Positions 1 through 12,605 of a DNA stretch of 64,000 bases are shown here, one piece after another. The stretch comes from Dolomedes plantarius (taxonomy: Eukaryota; Arthropoda; Arachnida; Araneae; Dolomedidae). The position numbers and the translations under genes were made by a program. The notes under the pieces were generated by a model. It was given only the letters and a program-made list of their open reading frames with translations, ran no database searches and had not been told where the DNA came from. The stretch's first letter is position 1, and each line of letters begins with the position of its first letter. The stretch is from NCBI GenBank assembly GCA_907164885.2, contig OU015493.1, forward strand, positions 220,864,781 to 220,928,780. Direction: 5' to 3'.

Positions 1-986
1 ATTAAAAACCAATGGCTGGTGATTTCAAAATGATTAGATGGAAATTAGAATTAAAATATCTGCAATATCGCCCGAATATATTGGAATCATGGGAGAAATT
101 CCTTGAATGTCCAAGGTTTTCTAAGATTAGTTTCTTTTAATCCTAATTTCCTTTTCTCGGACAAATCACAATTTTTTTGAGTAGGAGGAATTTATTTTAA
201 AATAATTAATTTACTATTGTCTGTAATGAACGAACAAGGGCCTGGTAAAAACTTCTTATCAGTCCACCTTCCGGAGGGTAGAATTCTCCAACTGTCAACT
301 CGACTCCCCCCACCATAAGATTCAGAAACAGGGTCCAAGAAGTGATTTTATTCTCTTAGTACATTGCAGCCTTAACCAAGTTTTTAAAATCTATTCGTCC
401 TTTTCCGCCTAATAGCGGTTGTTTACTTGAATCATTGCTAGAATTATAATATCTCAAATGAATGCAGAAAGAACTCAAGGAAGAAAATAAAAAAAGGAAA
501 TTATTAGCAAATTGTACACATTGGAAAGGTTTTAAAATTTTTGCATAACTTTGCATTGTCTTCGATTTTTCATAATTTATATAGCTTTAACGCATACGTA
601 TGTCTATTTCAATTTCTTGTATTTTTTCACTTTGAATCCACATTTCCTAGTACTCTGTTTATTGTTTGTTTCCTTCATTGCACTAAAAAAATGCGTGAAA
701 CGTAGTATTTACGTATTTTAATAACACTTGTTCTAAAAGCATTGATAATTTTTTAGAACATTTACATTGTACACCAAGTGCACAGTGCAACTAACTAGTT
801 GGCCTTCCTCCTTACTTTGAAGTTTTTGAAATAGTCTCTTTAGAAACCTCAATATCTTTTTGGAATGATGTTCCTATCTTTCGTTTGTTTGTTCGGCTAT
901 AATTTGCGCTGACACAGGAACTGAAGGTTAAACTTTTCCTTACGGGGTGGGATAGCATGCATCCCAAGAATACGGGCTCAAGAATG

Positions 987-988
<2 letters not shown>
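1..988. other. AT-rich sequence, no gene recognised
   Basis: I see no convincing coding region, terminal repeat or RNA gene here. The longest open frames are short and of low complexity. Confidence 0.5.

Positions 989-1033
<45 letters not shown>
989..1033. repeat. (TA)n microsatellite
   Basis: Uninterrupted TA dinucleotide tract of about 45 bp. Similar tracts border many of the mobile elements in this window, but no element boundary is recognised at this one. Confidence 0.95.
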
Positions 1034-1037
<4 letters not shown>

Positions 1038-1334
1038 TATAGATCCCCTTAAAGGCCGTTCTTACAAAGATGGCATGAAATGTCCCATTCTGAAGATGGA
1101 ATCGGAAAAATGGGCCCCGTAAGCTAAAGGTTAAGAAGCAGAAATATTAGGAACTGCCTAAATATTCTTTGTTTTAATTTTCCAATATTCTCTACCCCGT
1201 TTTTTTCACAAAAATCACTCAGATAATACACATGCAGGGCATGCTCTGAAAAATCAATCGCTTTTAAATAAAAACTTAAAGAGGATAAAGCAGCGATGTC
1301 TTGGCTGTTTTAGCAGTTTACTTTGACTCTAGAC

Positions 1335-1520
1335 CTACGTGGAACTGTCACCGACATCTCTATTCCTTCTTCTTAACCAAACACAAACAAACACGAAGAT
1401 TACCAGAAGTACGATATAACAGAAAAAGATAATTGCAAGGGCAGCGTGGTAAACAGAGTCATCGCGATGCAAAGATCTTAAGTCTTTTGTGAAGTTCAGC
1501 AGCTTCGAAGTCAAAAGCAA
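1335..1520 (-). other. Weak candidate exon encoding a membrane segment
   Basis: A 61-codon minus-strand frame reads through a strongly hydrophobic stretch of about 22 residues followed by WLRRRNRD, the pattern of a single membrane helix with a cytoplasmic basic stop-transfer patch. It has no in-frame ATG, so it could only be an internal or terminal exon. A possible acceptor (TTCGAAG) lies upstream and the frame ends at TAG. No family is recognised. Chance hydrophobic frames are common in AT-rich DNA, so this is speculative. Confidence 0.15.
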
Positions 1521-2214
1521 ACGATTATTATCACCATGATAACAAATAAAATAATATGAAAGGGTATATAGAATTTGAGGTTACTGGCTTTGATCACCAG
1601 AATGCGAAAAGGGGATGAAAGCCATAGATTTTTAGTACCACTCACAACGTCGGCAGATCCACAAAAGAAGTACCGCTATGATGTTATCCCCTCATACGAA
1701 ATATATTTTAATCTGTCTCTATTATCGTTAATCAAAGTCTGTGCAAGACCATACACTGTGATTAGGCCCAAAGTCTGCAGAGATCCGCCACCATTCGCTT
1801 ATCTTCAAGAACCGCTTCCTTGTAGATTCAAGGAGTGACGTTTGGGAGTCTACCAATTCCGCGCATCTTCCTAGAAGACATTCCTATGGAGAAGATGATC
1901 AACATCACAGCTCAAAGAAAGAATCTGCAAAGACAAGTCGTAAGTATTCATGATTAGAAATTTCCATACTTTCCGGCACTATTATCATAATGGGAGGGAA
2001 GAAACACTCTTTTGAAACTTTTCAAAGTACATATTATTTAATTACTATACTGCGAAAAACTAATTGAAAATCTTTAAGCAGTCAAATATTTCAAGACCTG
2101 GTACACATATAAGCAGTTTGACATTTTTTTTGCATAATACCAAATAAACAAAGTATTTTTTTTAAAAGGTTTTCAGTGAATACATACTCCTTCTTTGCTA
2201 GAAATTGTTGAAAT
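1521..2214. other. No feature recognised
   Basis: A plus-strand 87-codon frame at 1575-1838 shows no motif or domain that I recognise. Nothing else stands out before the mariner remnant. Confidence 0.4.
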
Positions 2215-3430
2215 GGTACGAGGGTCGCTCGATAAGTGTATGCGAAATCCCAGAAATGTCTCCACTGCACTGATGTTTTGGCCGCTCTTGCGTTTTGCAT
2301 GCTTCATAGACATACATTTCAAATCGTAAAGATATCCCACCCTTTATGTTTGACAGCCATTTTAGTCGGTCAACTCTTGTTACTGCCCATGCAATGGAGA
2401 AACAACATTTCTGAGTGCTGATAAGCTATTAACTTTAGTAATCAAAACGGCAGCAGACACTAAATCCATGCTTGAGAAATCTTATGGCGAGTTTGAACCT
2501 TTCCTTAGAAGGATTTACACGTGGTTTGCTGATTTTCTTTGCAGCCGAATGAGCGTAAGTGAAGCTGAACGTTCTGGTCTCCCTGCTGAGATCATCGTGA
2601 AAGAAATTCCATGGTAGGGTGATGTATGATAGAAGATCTGATGCTGCTGGCATCTCAGCAAGGCGCGTACATAACATTTTCAATGAACATTTGGCTATGA
2701 GAAAAACGTCTGCAAGAAGGGTTGCAGCTTTTGTTAATAATCGATCAAAAACTTCGAATACTTCAAAGAAAAATTTGGAGATGTTTCAAAGAAATTCGGG
2801 ATGTATTTTTGTGTCGTTTCGTAACCTTTGAGGAAAAATGGATTCATCATCACCAGCCAAAAATGAATCCACGGTCGAAACAGTGGGTTGGAGAGGGTGA
2901 ACCTGTAGCAAAAATTCTGTCGGAAGGATATGTTATGATATGTTTTGGAAAACCCACAGGAAATGACAAATACTGTCGGGTTCTACTATTCATAATTTCT
3001 GAAGCGTTTAGAAAGTGAAAATAAGAAGAAAATGGCCACATTTATTCCATTTCCTTCATGATAATATTCCAGCTCATACATCTGCCATTGCATCTGCTAA
3101 AAACGTTAGAATGACGCTACGAAACGGTTCACCACCCTCCGTATTCTAAAGATTTGACCCTCTCGGACTTCTGCTTGCACCTAATTGTGAAAACAGTTCT
3201 TGCACGGCAGAAATTTTAAACCGATTCCGAAGTGATGACTGAAATGAGCACTTATTTTGCAGTTTCACAATTCTTAATGAAGGGAGGGGATAAATGAATT
3301 GAAAGTCGTTGGACAAGATGCATCGCACTTAGAAAGATTATGTAGAAAAATTAAAAGTGAACAAAAGCGTCGTTTTCATAGTTTTTGCACGAACATATCA
3401 AAAGATACTCCTATTATAGTCACTTTTCTG
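2215..3430 (+). pseudogene. Decayed mariner transposase (mariner-like element remnant)
   Basis: A mariner transposase cuts and pastes its own element at TA sites. In several frames the plus strand shows family landmarks in the right order: an N-terminal block ending in ERSGLPAE (2457-2600), a block near 2640-2700 (RRVHNIFNEHLAMRKTSARR), the catalytic-core block containing SKQWVGEGEP (near 2875-2905), the YETVHHPPYSKDL..SDF motif around 3118-3170 (family form HPPYSPDLAPSDF, third catalytic Asp), and a C-terminal RWTRCIALRKDYVEK-like stretch near 3305-3350. An ACGAGGG-type terminus near 2218 fits a mariner 5' inverted repeat. The 3' end was not found. Multiple frameshifts and stops mean it is dead. 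Sub-family placement is uncertain. Confidence 0.75.
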
Positions 3431-3893
3431 TATTCCTTTTTTTTTTTGCATCTCCTATATTTCACTTTGATTCAACATCATTTATTTCCATTTTACCATC
3501 ACTTTGAAGGGAATCATGACCTAAACCAACCAAACGCATATTCATACTAAATAAGAAAGGCATGAGAGACTGATAAAAGTTTTCTTTCATTCATTTCGGC
3601 AGTACTACGGGGCACAAATACGATCCGTCGTCTAAATCTATAATATGGCTTCTATTTATGAAAAGGACAGAACGATAGGGGGAACACAAATATTATCTAT
3701 ATACTATATTCGTGATTCATTGCGTCCTTCTTTTTTGTTAGGTCATCTGAATGCATGCTGTCGAAATAGCACCTTCTCATGTCTGTAATTAAGGATTAAA
3801 ATCCTAGTAACTGCTAAATTTTCCTCACATTAAAACATAATATATCATAATGCACATAAAATAAAATTTGCTTTCATACAAAAATTCTATTCA

Positions 3894-3895
<2 letters not shown>
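3431..3895. other. No feature recognised
   Basis: AT-rich sequence between the mariner remnant and the 583-bp array, with no terminal repeats or motifs seen. Confidence 0.4.

Positions 3896-3930
<35 letters not shown>
3896..3930. repeat. (TA)n microsatellite bordering the 583-bp array
   Basis: TA tract directly at the left edge of the tandem array. Another TA tract (8213-8230) lies at the right edge, so the array is bounded by TA on both sides. Confidence 0.95.
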
Positions 3931-3932
<2 letters not shown>

Positions 3933-6900
3933 TAATCCAACAGAGATAGATAAAAATAATACGAATATAGACAAGAAACAAACAGGAATCAAGCACTCTG
4001 GGCATCCACGCACCAACGCCAAGATTATGTATAAGTGCCGGAACTGAACCATAAAACAACAGAGGTAACCGACAGGTCTCGTCATCAGAGAGCCGAACCA
4101 TATCAGTTACCTCAAGGGGAACTTTCTGAATAGGATGCAGGTAAGCCCAAAAAACATCCCAAGGCCCCGAGTTCCCCAAGGAAGCAGTAAGTCAAAAAAA
4201 ATGAAAGGACAAACACAACTTACAGTATGGGCTCAACGCACCTTACATGCAAGCACACAAAATCCTAATGCAAAATAGAAGATGCGTACACACCCCAATT
4301 CCGTAAGTGACGGTTATGGCGAAACAGCAGCCAATTCTATCCTAAAAGTTACGTCATAGTAACATGTAAAATATAAACAATAGAAATAAACAAAAATTAA
4401 AATTCAAGCATAGACTGCTAAATCACTTTAACATAAAACATATCCTGCAAAAAAAACATTTTCAATAGAGGATAGCGCAGAAGCTTCATATCCCCATAAT
4501 GAAAAAAACAAATAAATAATCAAACAGAGATAGATAAAAATAATACGAATATAGACAAGAAACAAACAGAAATCAAGCACTCTGGGCATCCACGCACCAA
4601 CGGCAAGATTATGTATAAGTGCCGGAACTGAACCATAAAACAACAGAGGTAACCGACAGGTCTCGTCATCAGAGAGCCTAACCATATCAGTTACCTCAAG
4701 GGGATCTTTCTGAATAGGATGCAGGTAAGCCGAAAAAACATCCCAAGGCCCCGAGTTCCCCAAGGAAGCAGTAAGTCAAAAAAAATGAAAGGACAAACAC
4801 AACTTACAGTATGGGCTCAACGCACCTTACATGCAAGCACACAAAATCCTAATGCAAAATAGAAGATGCGTACACACCCCAATTCCGTAAGTGACGGTTA
4901 TGGCGAAACAGCAGCCAATTCTATCCTAAAAGTTACGTCATAGTAACATGTAAAATATAAACAATAGAAATAAACAAAAATTAAAATTCAAGCATAGACT
5001 GCTAAATCACTTTAACATAAAACATATCCTGCAAAGAAAACATTTTCAATAGAGGATAGCGCAGAAGCTTCATATCCCCATAATGAAAAAAGCAAATAAA
5101 TAATCCAACAGAGATTGATAAAAATAATACGAATATAGACAAGAAACAAACAGAAATCAAGCACTCTGGGCATCCACGCACCAACGGCAATATTATGTAT
5201 AAGTGCCGGAACTGAACCATAAAACAACAGAGGTAACCGACAGGTCTCGTCATCAGAGAGCCTAACCTTATCAGTTACCTCAAGGGGAACTTTCTGAATA
5301 GGATGCAGGTAAGCCGAAAAAACATCCCAAGGCCCCGAGTCCCCAAAGGAAGCAATAAGTCAAAAAAATGAAAAGACAAACACAACTTACAGTATGGGCT
5401 CAACGCACCTTACATGCAAGCACACAAAATCCTAATGCAAAATAGAAGATGCGTACACACCCCAATTCCGTAAGTGACGGTTATGGCGAAACAGCAGCCA
5501 ATTCTATCCTAAAAGTTACGTCATAGTAACATGTAAAATATAAACAATAGAAATAAACAAAAATTAAAATTCAAGCATAGACTGCTAAATCACTTTAACA
5601 TAAAACATATCCTGCAAAGAAAACATTTTCAATAGAGGATAGCGCAGAAGCTTCATATCCCCATAATGAAAAAAGCAAATAAATAATCCAACAGAGATTG
5701 ATAAAAATAATACGAATATAGACAAGAAACAAACAGAAATCAAGCACTCTGGGCATCCACGCACCAACGGCAAGATTATGTATAAGTGCCGGAACTGAAC
5801 CATAAAACAACAGAGGTAACCGACAGGTCTCGTCATCAGAGAGCCTAACCATATCAGTTACCTCAAGGGGAACTTTCTGAATAGGATGCAGGTAAGCCGA
5901 AAAAACATCCCAAGGCCCCGAGTCCCCAAAGGAAGCAATAAGTCAAAAAATGAAAAGACAAACACAACTTACAGTATGGGCTCAACGCACCTTACATGCA
6001 AGCACACAAAATCCTAATGCAAAATAGAAGATGCGTACACACCCCAATTCCGTAAGTGACGGTTATGGCGAAACAGCAGCCAATTCTATCCTAAAAGTTA
6101 CGTCATAGTAACATGTAAAATATAAACAATAGAAATAAACAAAAATTAAAATTCAAGCATAGACTGCTAAATCACTTTAACATAAAACATATCCTGCAAA
6201 GAAAACATTTTCAATAGAGGATAGCGCAGAAGCTTCATATCCCCATAATGAAAAAAGCAAATAAATAATCCAACAGAGATTGATAAAAATAATACGAATA
6301 TAGACAAGAAACAAACAGAAATCAAGCACTCTGGGCATCCACGCACCAACGGCAATATTATGTATAAGTGCCGGAACTGAACCATAAAACAACAGAGGTA
6401 ACCGACAGGTCTCGTCATCAGAGAGCCTAACCTTATCAGTTACCTCAAGGGGAACTTTCTGAATAGGATGCAGGTAAGCCGAAAAAACATCCCAAGGCCC
6501 CGAGTCCCCAAAGGAAGCAATAAGTCAAAAAAATGAAAAGACAAACACAACTTACAGTATGGGCTCAACGCACCTTACATGCAAGCACACAAAATCATAA
6601 TGCAAAATAGAAGATGCGTACACACCCCAATTCCGTAAGTGACGGTTATGGCGAAACAGCAGCCAATTCTATCCTAAAAGTTACGTCATAGTAACATGTA
6701 AAATATAAACAATAGAAATAAACAAAAATTAAAATTCAAGCATAGACTGCTAAATCACTTTAACATAAAACATATCCTGCAAAGAAAACATTTTCAATAG
6801 AGGATAGCGCAGAAGCTTCATATCCCCATAATGAAAAAAGCAAATAAATAATCCAACAGAGATTGATAAAAATAATACGAATATAGACAAGAAACAAACA

Positions 6901-8212
6901 GAAATCAAGCACTCTGGGCATCCACGCACCAACGGCAAGATTATGTATAAGTGCCGGAACTGAACCATAAAACAACAGAGGTAACCGACAGGTCTCGTCA
7001 TCAGAGAGCCTAACCATATCAGTTACCTCAAGGGGAACTTTCTGAATAGGATGCAGGTAAGCCGAAAAAACATCCCAAGGCCCCGAGTCCCCAAAGGAAG
7101 CAATAAGTCAAAAAAATGAAAAGACAAACACAACTTACAGTATGGGCTCAACGCACCTTACATGCAAGCACACAAAATCCTAATGCAAAATAAAAGATGC
7201 GTACACATCCCAATTCCGTAAGTGACAGTTTTGGCAAAACAACAGCCAATTCTATCCTAAAAGTTACGTCATTGTAACATGTAAAATATAAACAATAGAA
7301 ATAAACAAAAATTAAAATTCAAGCATAGACTGCTAAATCACTTTAACATAAAATATATCCTGCAAAGAAAACATTTTCAATAGAGGATAGCGCAGAAGCT
7401 TCATATCCCCATAATGAAAAAAGCAAATAAATAATCCAACAGAGATTGATAAAAATAATACGAATATAGACAAGAAACAAACAGAAATCAAGCACTCTGG
7501 GCATCCACGCACCAACGGCAAGATTATGTATAAGTGCCGGAACTGAACCATAAAACAACAGAGGTAACCGACAGGTCTCGTCATCAGAGAGCCTAACCTT
7601 ATCAGTTACCTCAAGGGGAACTTTCTGAATAGGATGCAGGTAAGCCGAAAAAACATCCCAAGGCCCCGAGTCCCCAAAGGAAGCAATAAGTCAAAAAAAT
7701 GAAAAGACAAACACAACTTACAGTATGGGCTCAACGCACCTTACATGCAAGCACACAAAATCCTAATGCAAAATAGAAGATGCGTACACACCCCAATTCC
7801 GTAAGTGACGGTTATGGCGAAACAGCAGCCAATTCTATCCTAAAAGTTACGTCATTGTAACATGTAAAATATAAACAATAGAAATAAACAAAAATTAAAA
7901 TCAAGCATAGACTGCTAAATCACTTTAACATAAAACATATCCTGCAAAGAAAACATTTTCAATAGAGGATAGCGCAGAAGCTTCATATCCCCATAATGAA
8001 AAAAGCAAATAAATAATCCAACAGAGATTGATAAAAATAATAGGAATATAGACAAGAAACAAACAGAAATCAAGCACTCTGGGCATCCACGCACCAACGG
8101 CAAGATTTTGTAGACAAAATCCTAATGCAAAATGAAAGATGCGTACACACCCCAATTCCGCAAGTGACGGTTATGGCGAAACAGCAGCTAATTCTATCCT
8201 AAAAGTTACGTC
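3931..8212. repeat. Tandem array, ~583-bp unit, about 7.3 copies
   Basis: The landmark GCACTCTGGGCATCCACG recurs eight times at 582-583-bp spacing (about 3990, 4577, 5161, 5743, 6325, 6908, 7491, 8074). The first copy starts mid-unit and the last has lost about 350 bp. Interior copies alternate between two variants (CAATATTATG with CTTATCAG; CAAGATTATG with CATATCAG), giving a two-unit repeat of about 1165 bp. The minus strand of the second copy holds a 111-codon frame (4428-4763) containing WMPRVLDFCLFLVYIRIIF. It opens only at TTG, and small indels truncate or shift it in the other copies, so I do not call it a gene. A piece of the same unit recurs at 55459-55506. Confidence 0.93.
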
Positions 8213-8448
8213 ATATATATATATATATATAAGAGATTGTCTGTTTGTTTTCCGCTATAGAATCATAGACTGTTTCACCCACGGGGACCAAATTCGGCAC
8301 AGTTAATGTTTAGAATTCGAGAAACTTAAATCAGGAAAAACGAAATTTGGGGCTCAATTAGTTTTTTTAAATTAATTTTTGGAACGAAGTTCTTTTACGC
8401 GGCTTTGAACTGGCAGAAATCGTCATTTAACGAAATCACGTTATGTCC

Positions 8449-8580
8449 CTCCATAAGAGCTTTTTTTCAAGGATTCAGTGGCTGAATTGTTATTACATCT
8501 GACTCGAGCTGTCGCTCAGCGGATCTATCGCTGAGAGAGAGGTCCACGGTTCAAATTTCCGTACAAGCGCTGTGGGCAAT
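8449..8580 (+). repeat. tRNA-derived SINE-like segment
   Basis: Contains an A-box-like TGTCGCTCAGCGG (8510-8522) and a B-box-like GGTTCAAATTTCC (8548-8560) at tRNA-like spacing, then ACAAGCGCTG. A diverged reverse copy with the same flanking words (GAACGAAG, ACGCGGCTT, GAACTGGCAG, ATAAGAGCTTTTT) lies at 58062-58305. It will not fold as a functional tRNA. Confidence 0.5.
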
Positions 8581-8632
8581 TTCTAATTTAATTTCTCTGT
8601 TGTGTTAATTATTTTTATTTTATGTTTTGTGG

Positions 8633-8980
8633 GAAAATATTGACTTTTTCATCTTCAGATTACAATAACTCGCCAAAATATGATCGTAGAATTTTTATCT
8701 TTTTACAATCTGAGACTGCAGACATTTCTCTTTCAAACTAGACCTCATTTGTTTAAAAATATTTTAAAACTGACTAATATTTTTATCAAAAAATGAAACA
8801 CAGTTTTTTAAGAAATATTGACTTTTTCCTTTTCAGATTACGATAACTCGCCAAAAAATGATCGTAGAATTTTGATCTTTTTACAGTCTAAGACTACAGA
8901 CATTTCTCTTTCAAACTAGACCTCATTTGTTTAAAAATATTTTAAAATAGTCTAATATTTTCATCAAAAAATGAAACAGT
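8633..8980. repeat. Direct tandem duplication, ~175-bp unit
   Basis: Two adjacent, nearly identical copies begin with ATATTGACTTTTTC and share TCGTAGAATTT and CTTTCAAACTAGACCTCA. They lie inside Helitron A. Confidence 0.85.
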
Positions 8981-9694
8981 TGTTCAGCATTGCTTCACCT
9001 ATCTGCCAAAAGATGGCAGCATATGTAAAATTGTTTTGTTTGTTTGTATAAAAATTATATGTTTTTTTTAGAATTAATAGCTTAAAGATTAATATTTAAA
9101 TTGGTAAATTACTTTCTAGATTTTTAAGAGTTTTTGTAATAATTTGTTTATACATTTATATCTTTAAAATACTAATAGTTTTTTGGGCACATTTTTTTGG
9201 TAAGTAAATTCTGCTAATTATAGAAAAATATGGCATCGCAGTTATATTATTATAAATTTCATTAACAAAATAAATCTGTTTTAACTAATAGAAAAGTTTT
9301 GTGTATTGTTCTTTTCTCTATTCTTTATGTCAGTTATCTATTTTTCTCTATTCTTAAATATTGTTCTTTTTATCTTATTTTTCTCTATTAAATATTCTTA
9401 ATGATCGTACAACAGTTTTTAAAGAAATATCGTCCCCTATGTGGATATAATATCCATGCTCCTCGAGTTTTTATCTTACAAAGAAAATAGTTACATCATC
9501 TGGAAGCTGAAAGCTTTCTTATTCATAAGAACCTCATTTCAAGTCTATCTCAATTTTTCGATTTTTAATTGAATTTTAAAGCTGATAATTCAATAGTGTT
9601 GAAACGCCCTTCGCATTAAGGGTGACAGCAGTAAATGGATGGAAGCTGTTGCATTGCCCGAGAATCACCCCTATGTATCTCGCTATTAGCCATA

Positions 9695-9725
9695 ACAGAG
9701 GAGCGACCCTAGGGGCGAAGCCCCT
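9695..9725. repeat. GC hairpin inside Helitron A
   Basis: The self-complementary AGGGGCGAAGCCCCT is followed by GGTTTTAATAAAAG. It resembles a Helitron terminal hairpin but lacks the CTRR end, so it may be an internal or decayed terminus. Confidence 0.35.
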
Positions 9726-10184
9726 GGTTTTAATAAAAGAAAGTAGAGAAGCTATTAAATATATAAATAATATTGACTTTGAATATGTTAATTGATAAAA
9801 ATTAAAATTAACACATCATTTTTGACCGGCTAACCCCCAGTGCATCTTATTATAGTTACCATAAGCCAATAATTACCATGATAAAATATAATGATAAAAT
9901 TTAAACATAATTTTTTCTTATTTGAAATTTTTTATATATAATTTATTTTGGAATTTTTATATATAATTTATAATTCACTATTTTATATTTAATTTTTAAT
10001 AAATGACTATTTTTCCTAAAATATAAAATGAAATTTATTGATTTTAATCCTTACTTTACATTTTTGCTTTGAAAAAATCATAAAAAAAATAAAATATACA
10101 AATTAGAAGAGAGAGAGTTAGTTGGTTGGTTGGTTGAATAAAAGAGGGCTGCGCTTTTTAGCGTGACAAAAATACACTAATATA

Positions 10185-10290
10185 ATCAATAGAAATCTAC
10201 ATATGAAATCACGTTTAGAGTTGAAAAAATAACGTAAGGAACTTCGTTCCTGACGGGGGGTCCCCCGACCGCATAATATTTTAAAATTAT
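10185..10290. repeat. Dispersed repeat with a GGAACTTCGTTCC hairpin
   Basis: This segment (TCAATAGAAATCTACATATG to the GGAACTTCGTTCC hairpin and a G/C tract) recurs in reverse orientation at 27421-27512. It is part of composite Helitron A. Confidence 0.7.
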
Positions 10291-10439
10291 TTTTGTGCCC
10301 CTATGCGTACCTCTTAAATGTGGATACAGCCCCTTCACCACGCCAGTAAAATTCGATACGCAGGGAAAAGAGGTTTGTTTCAAGGGGTGATTTGGGGGTG
10401 GTTTGAGAGTTGGTCTGGGGGTGACGGGGTTAGGCGAAG

Positions 10440-10501
10440 TGTTTATTTTATTTTTCTTACGTTTAGTGGAGTCGTGAGTCTAAAAAGGTTGAGAACCGCT
10501 G
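10440..10501. mobile_element. Solo hAT-type terminus
   Basis: Read on the minus strand it is CAGCGGTTCTCAACCTTTTT, the widespread terminal repeat of hAT (Charlie/Zaphod-like) non-autonomous elements. No matching left terminus was found, so the element is truncated. Confidence 0.6.
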
Positions 10502-11140
10502 CTTTAGACAATTTTAGACAATGGCGTTCAAACTAATAGAACTTAATAAAATTTGGAAAAAAAAGGAAGAAAGAAAAGGAAGTAAGAAGTTTGTTCCATG
10601 GCCACTTTTTTGGAAGCCTTCTGTTGATGTAAATATATTAATTGGTTGAGGATCATAAAATGGGTAGAAGTTTAAGAGGTCTACAGGTTTTTTCCCCTAA
10701 GTTCGCGAAACAGAGTTAACATACGATATGTATTTGAATTACTTATTCCGTGAAATCATATAAGATAAATCTTTTAGAGTTTTGGGGCTTTTTAAGCAGT
10801 GGGAGGAAAAGCTCTTTAAACAGAGAAACATAACGACAAATAACTTTCATTCCGAACTATTAGTCCATTAGTTATATAAAGGCATAAGAAAATTAATGAA
10901 ATTATTTTTAAAGAATGATTATCTGGGTAGATATACAGGTATAAAATTTTTCATGCTTTCCATCAAAAAAATGCTGGGTATATCATTTCAGTAGAAATGC
11001 GCTAAGCGCATTCTGTCTGGCCAGATAAACATGAAGAGCGGGGGGTGCAGCCCAGTATTTTTTTGATGGAATGCATGAAAAATTTTATATCTATATATCT
11101 ACCCGGGCAACGCCGGGCAATAATGCTAATATATATATAT

Positions 11141-12605
11141 AAAAGAGCTCGTCTGTTTGTTTGTCCGCTATAGAATCCTAGATTGTTTCACCCACCGGGA
11201 CCAAATTCGGCACAGTTAATGTTTAGGACCCGATAAACTTAACGCAGCAAAAACGAAATGTGGGGCTCAATTAGTTATTTTAAAATTAATTTTTAATTGT
11301 TTTTTTGTGCCTCTAAGAGGTGCACTTAAATGTGGATACAGCCCCTTCACCGCAACATGTTATCAGTAAATCGGGAAGGAGAGGTACTGATAACCTTTAG
11401 CCCTGCCTTCCCAGACACACACTCCTCGCTGACATTTTGCATGGCGATTCTTCTTATAGTGTAGGGGTGCACTAAGAAAGATTTTTGAAAAATTCTTCTT
11501 AGATTTTTGAGAATTAAATTTTGAAGCTTTTTTGGTAATTTTTTAAATTTTGCATTTAAAATGATAATCCAAGGGTTATAAAATTTAAGCTTTAAGGGTT
11601 TAAAAATTAGATCATAGATATTCATTTAAAACGAAATCTTTTTCGAATCTTTACCTCCATTTTCTGATTTTTGGTAAATTTTCAACAATTCATTTTTAGA
11701 ATTTAATTTATGAAATGCTGATCACATGGTTTCTTTTCTTTTTGCGATACTTTAAGTTAAACAATAAAATAAATTGACAAAAGAAATATTAGAATACGGT
11801 AAAAGATAAAATTTAACCACTTAACTAACTGAGATGGAAGTGTTTTAGAAATGCAATTCAAATTAGTATGTTTTAACACAACTTTCCTGGCTCTTCTTTG
11901 TGTCCTTTGTTATTTGCAGTTTTTCTGATCGCTTGAACCGAATTCAAATTCGCTTTTTCTACTGTTTTTAACTTTAGGAAAAGTAAAAACTGAATTCAAA
12001 TTCGCTTTTTCAACGGTTTTTGGCCTTGAGAAAATTAAAAACCTATTTACAATTTGCTTTTTATACGGTTTTTGGCCTGTCGACAATAAAAAACCAAATC
12101 AGAGAAGTAAGGAAAATAGGCTTCATGCGGGATCCCAACTTACTTTGATTAAATAAAGGGGATAACGCATCCTGCACTTTACCTCTTGGGTGATGTGGAA
12201 AAAACAGCGTTTTTAAGGGAAAATTAAAAATAAAGGCAAATGTAAATTATAAAACTTATTTCTAATTATATAGTGGATCAAACAAATCTAATTAAATCCA
12301 ATAAATCAGTATCTAACAAATATAATTAAACAGTAAACTTATTCAATCCAAACGTGCGAATCACACAACACTGTGTTATTAATTCTCAATAAAATCAGAC
12401 GTATAATCAGACGAAGGTCTGCAGGCCCAAAGTTTCCTTCTTTCTTATTATTTGTATATCAAATTCAGTAGAAACGCGCTAAGCGCATTCTGTCCAGCCA
12501 GATGAACATGAACAGCGGGGGGTGCAGCCCAGTATTTTTTTTATGGAATGCATGAAAATTTTTTTATCTATATATCTATCCGGGCAATGACGGGCAATAA
12601 TGCTA

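Larger units (their letters stand above)
8231..11129 (+). mobile_element. Helitron A (non-autonomous, composite), family 1
   Basis: The 3' end has the Helitron signature: a short GC hairpin (CCCGG..CCGGG) 6-7 bases before CTAA, immediately followed by T (11101-11130). The 5' end next to (TA)n shares CTGTTTGTTTG..CCGCTATAGAATC with copies B and C. No Rep/helicase frame is present, so movement would depend on an autonomous relative. It contains the SINE-like segment, a ~170-bp tandem duplication, a solo hAT end, and a fragment of the family's own 5' region near 10284-10345, so it is probably a mosaic of nested pieces. Confidence 0.7.

Noticed and set aside
1575..1838. Plus-strand 87-codon frame
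   Set aside because: No motif, no splice context and no repeat support; length is within chance for this region.
2435..2683. Minus-strand 82-codon frame
   Set aside because: It lies antisense to the mariner remnant, whose plus-strand motifs explain the open stretch.
8501..8575. Functional tRNA gene
   Set aside because: A and B boxes are present but acceptor and anticodon stems do not pair, and a related diverged copy exists elsewhere.
9695..9725. Additional Helitron terminus
   Set aside because: The hairpin is convincing but no CTRR end follows it.
11347..11625. Similar ~92-96-residue frames at 11347-11625 and 56549-56839
   Set aside because: They lie at the same place in copies B and C of a non-coding Helitron, on the strand opposite to the element; similarity follows from shared element DNA, and the frame diverges by indels.
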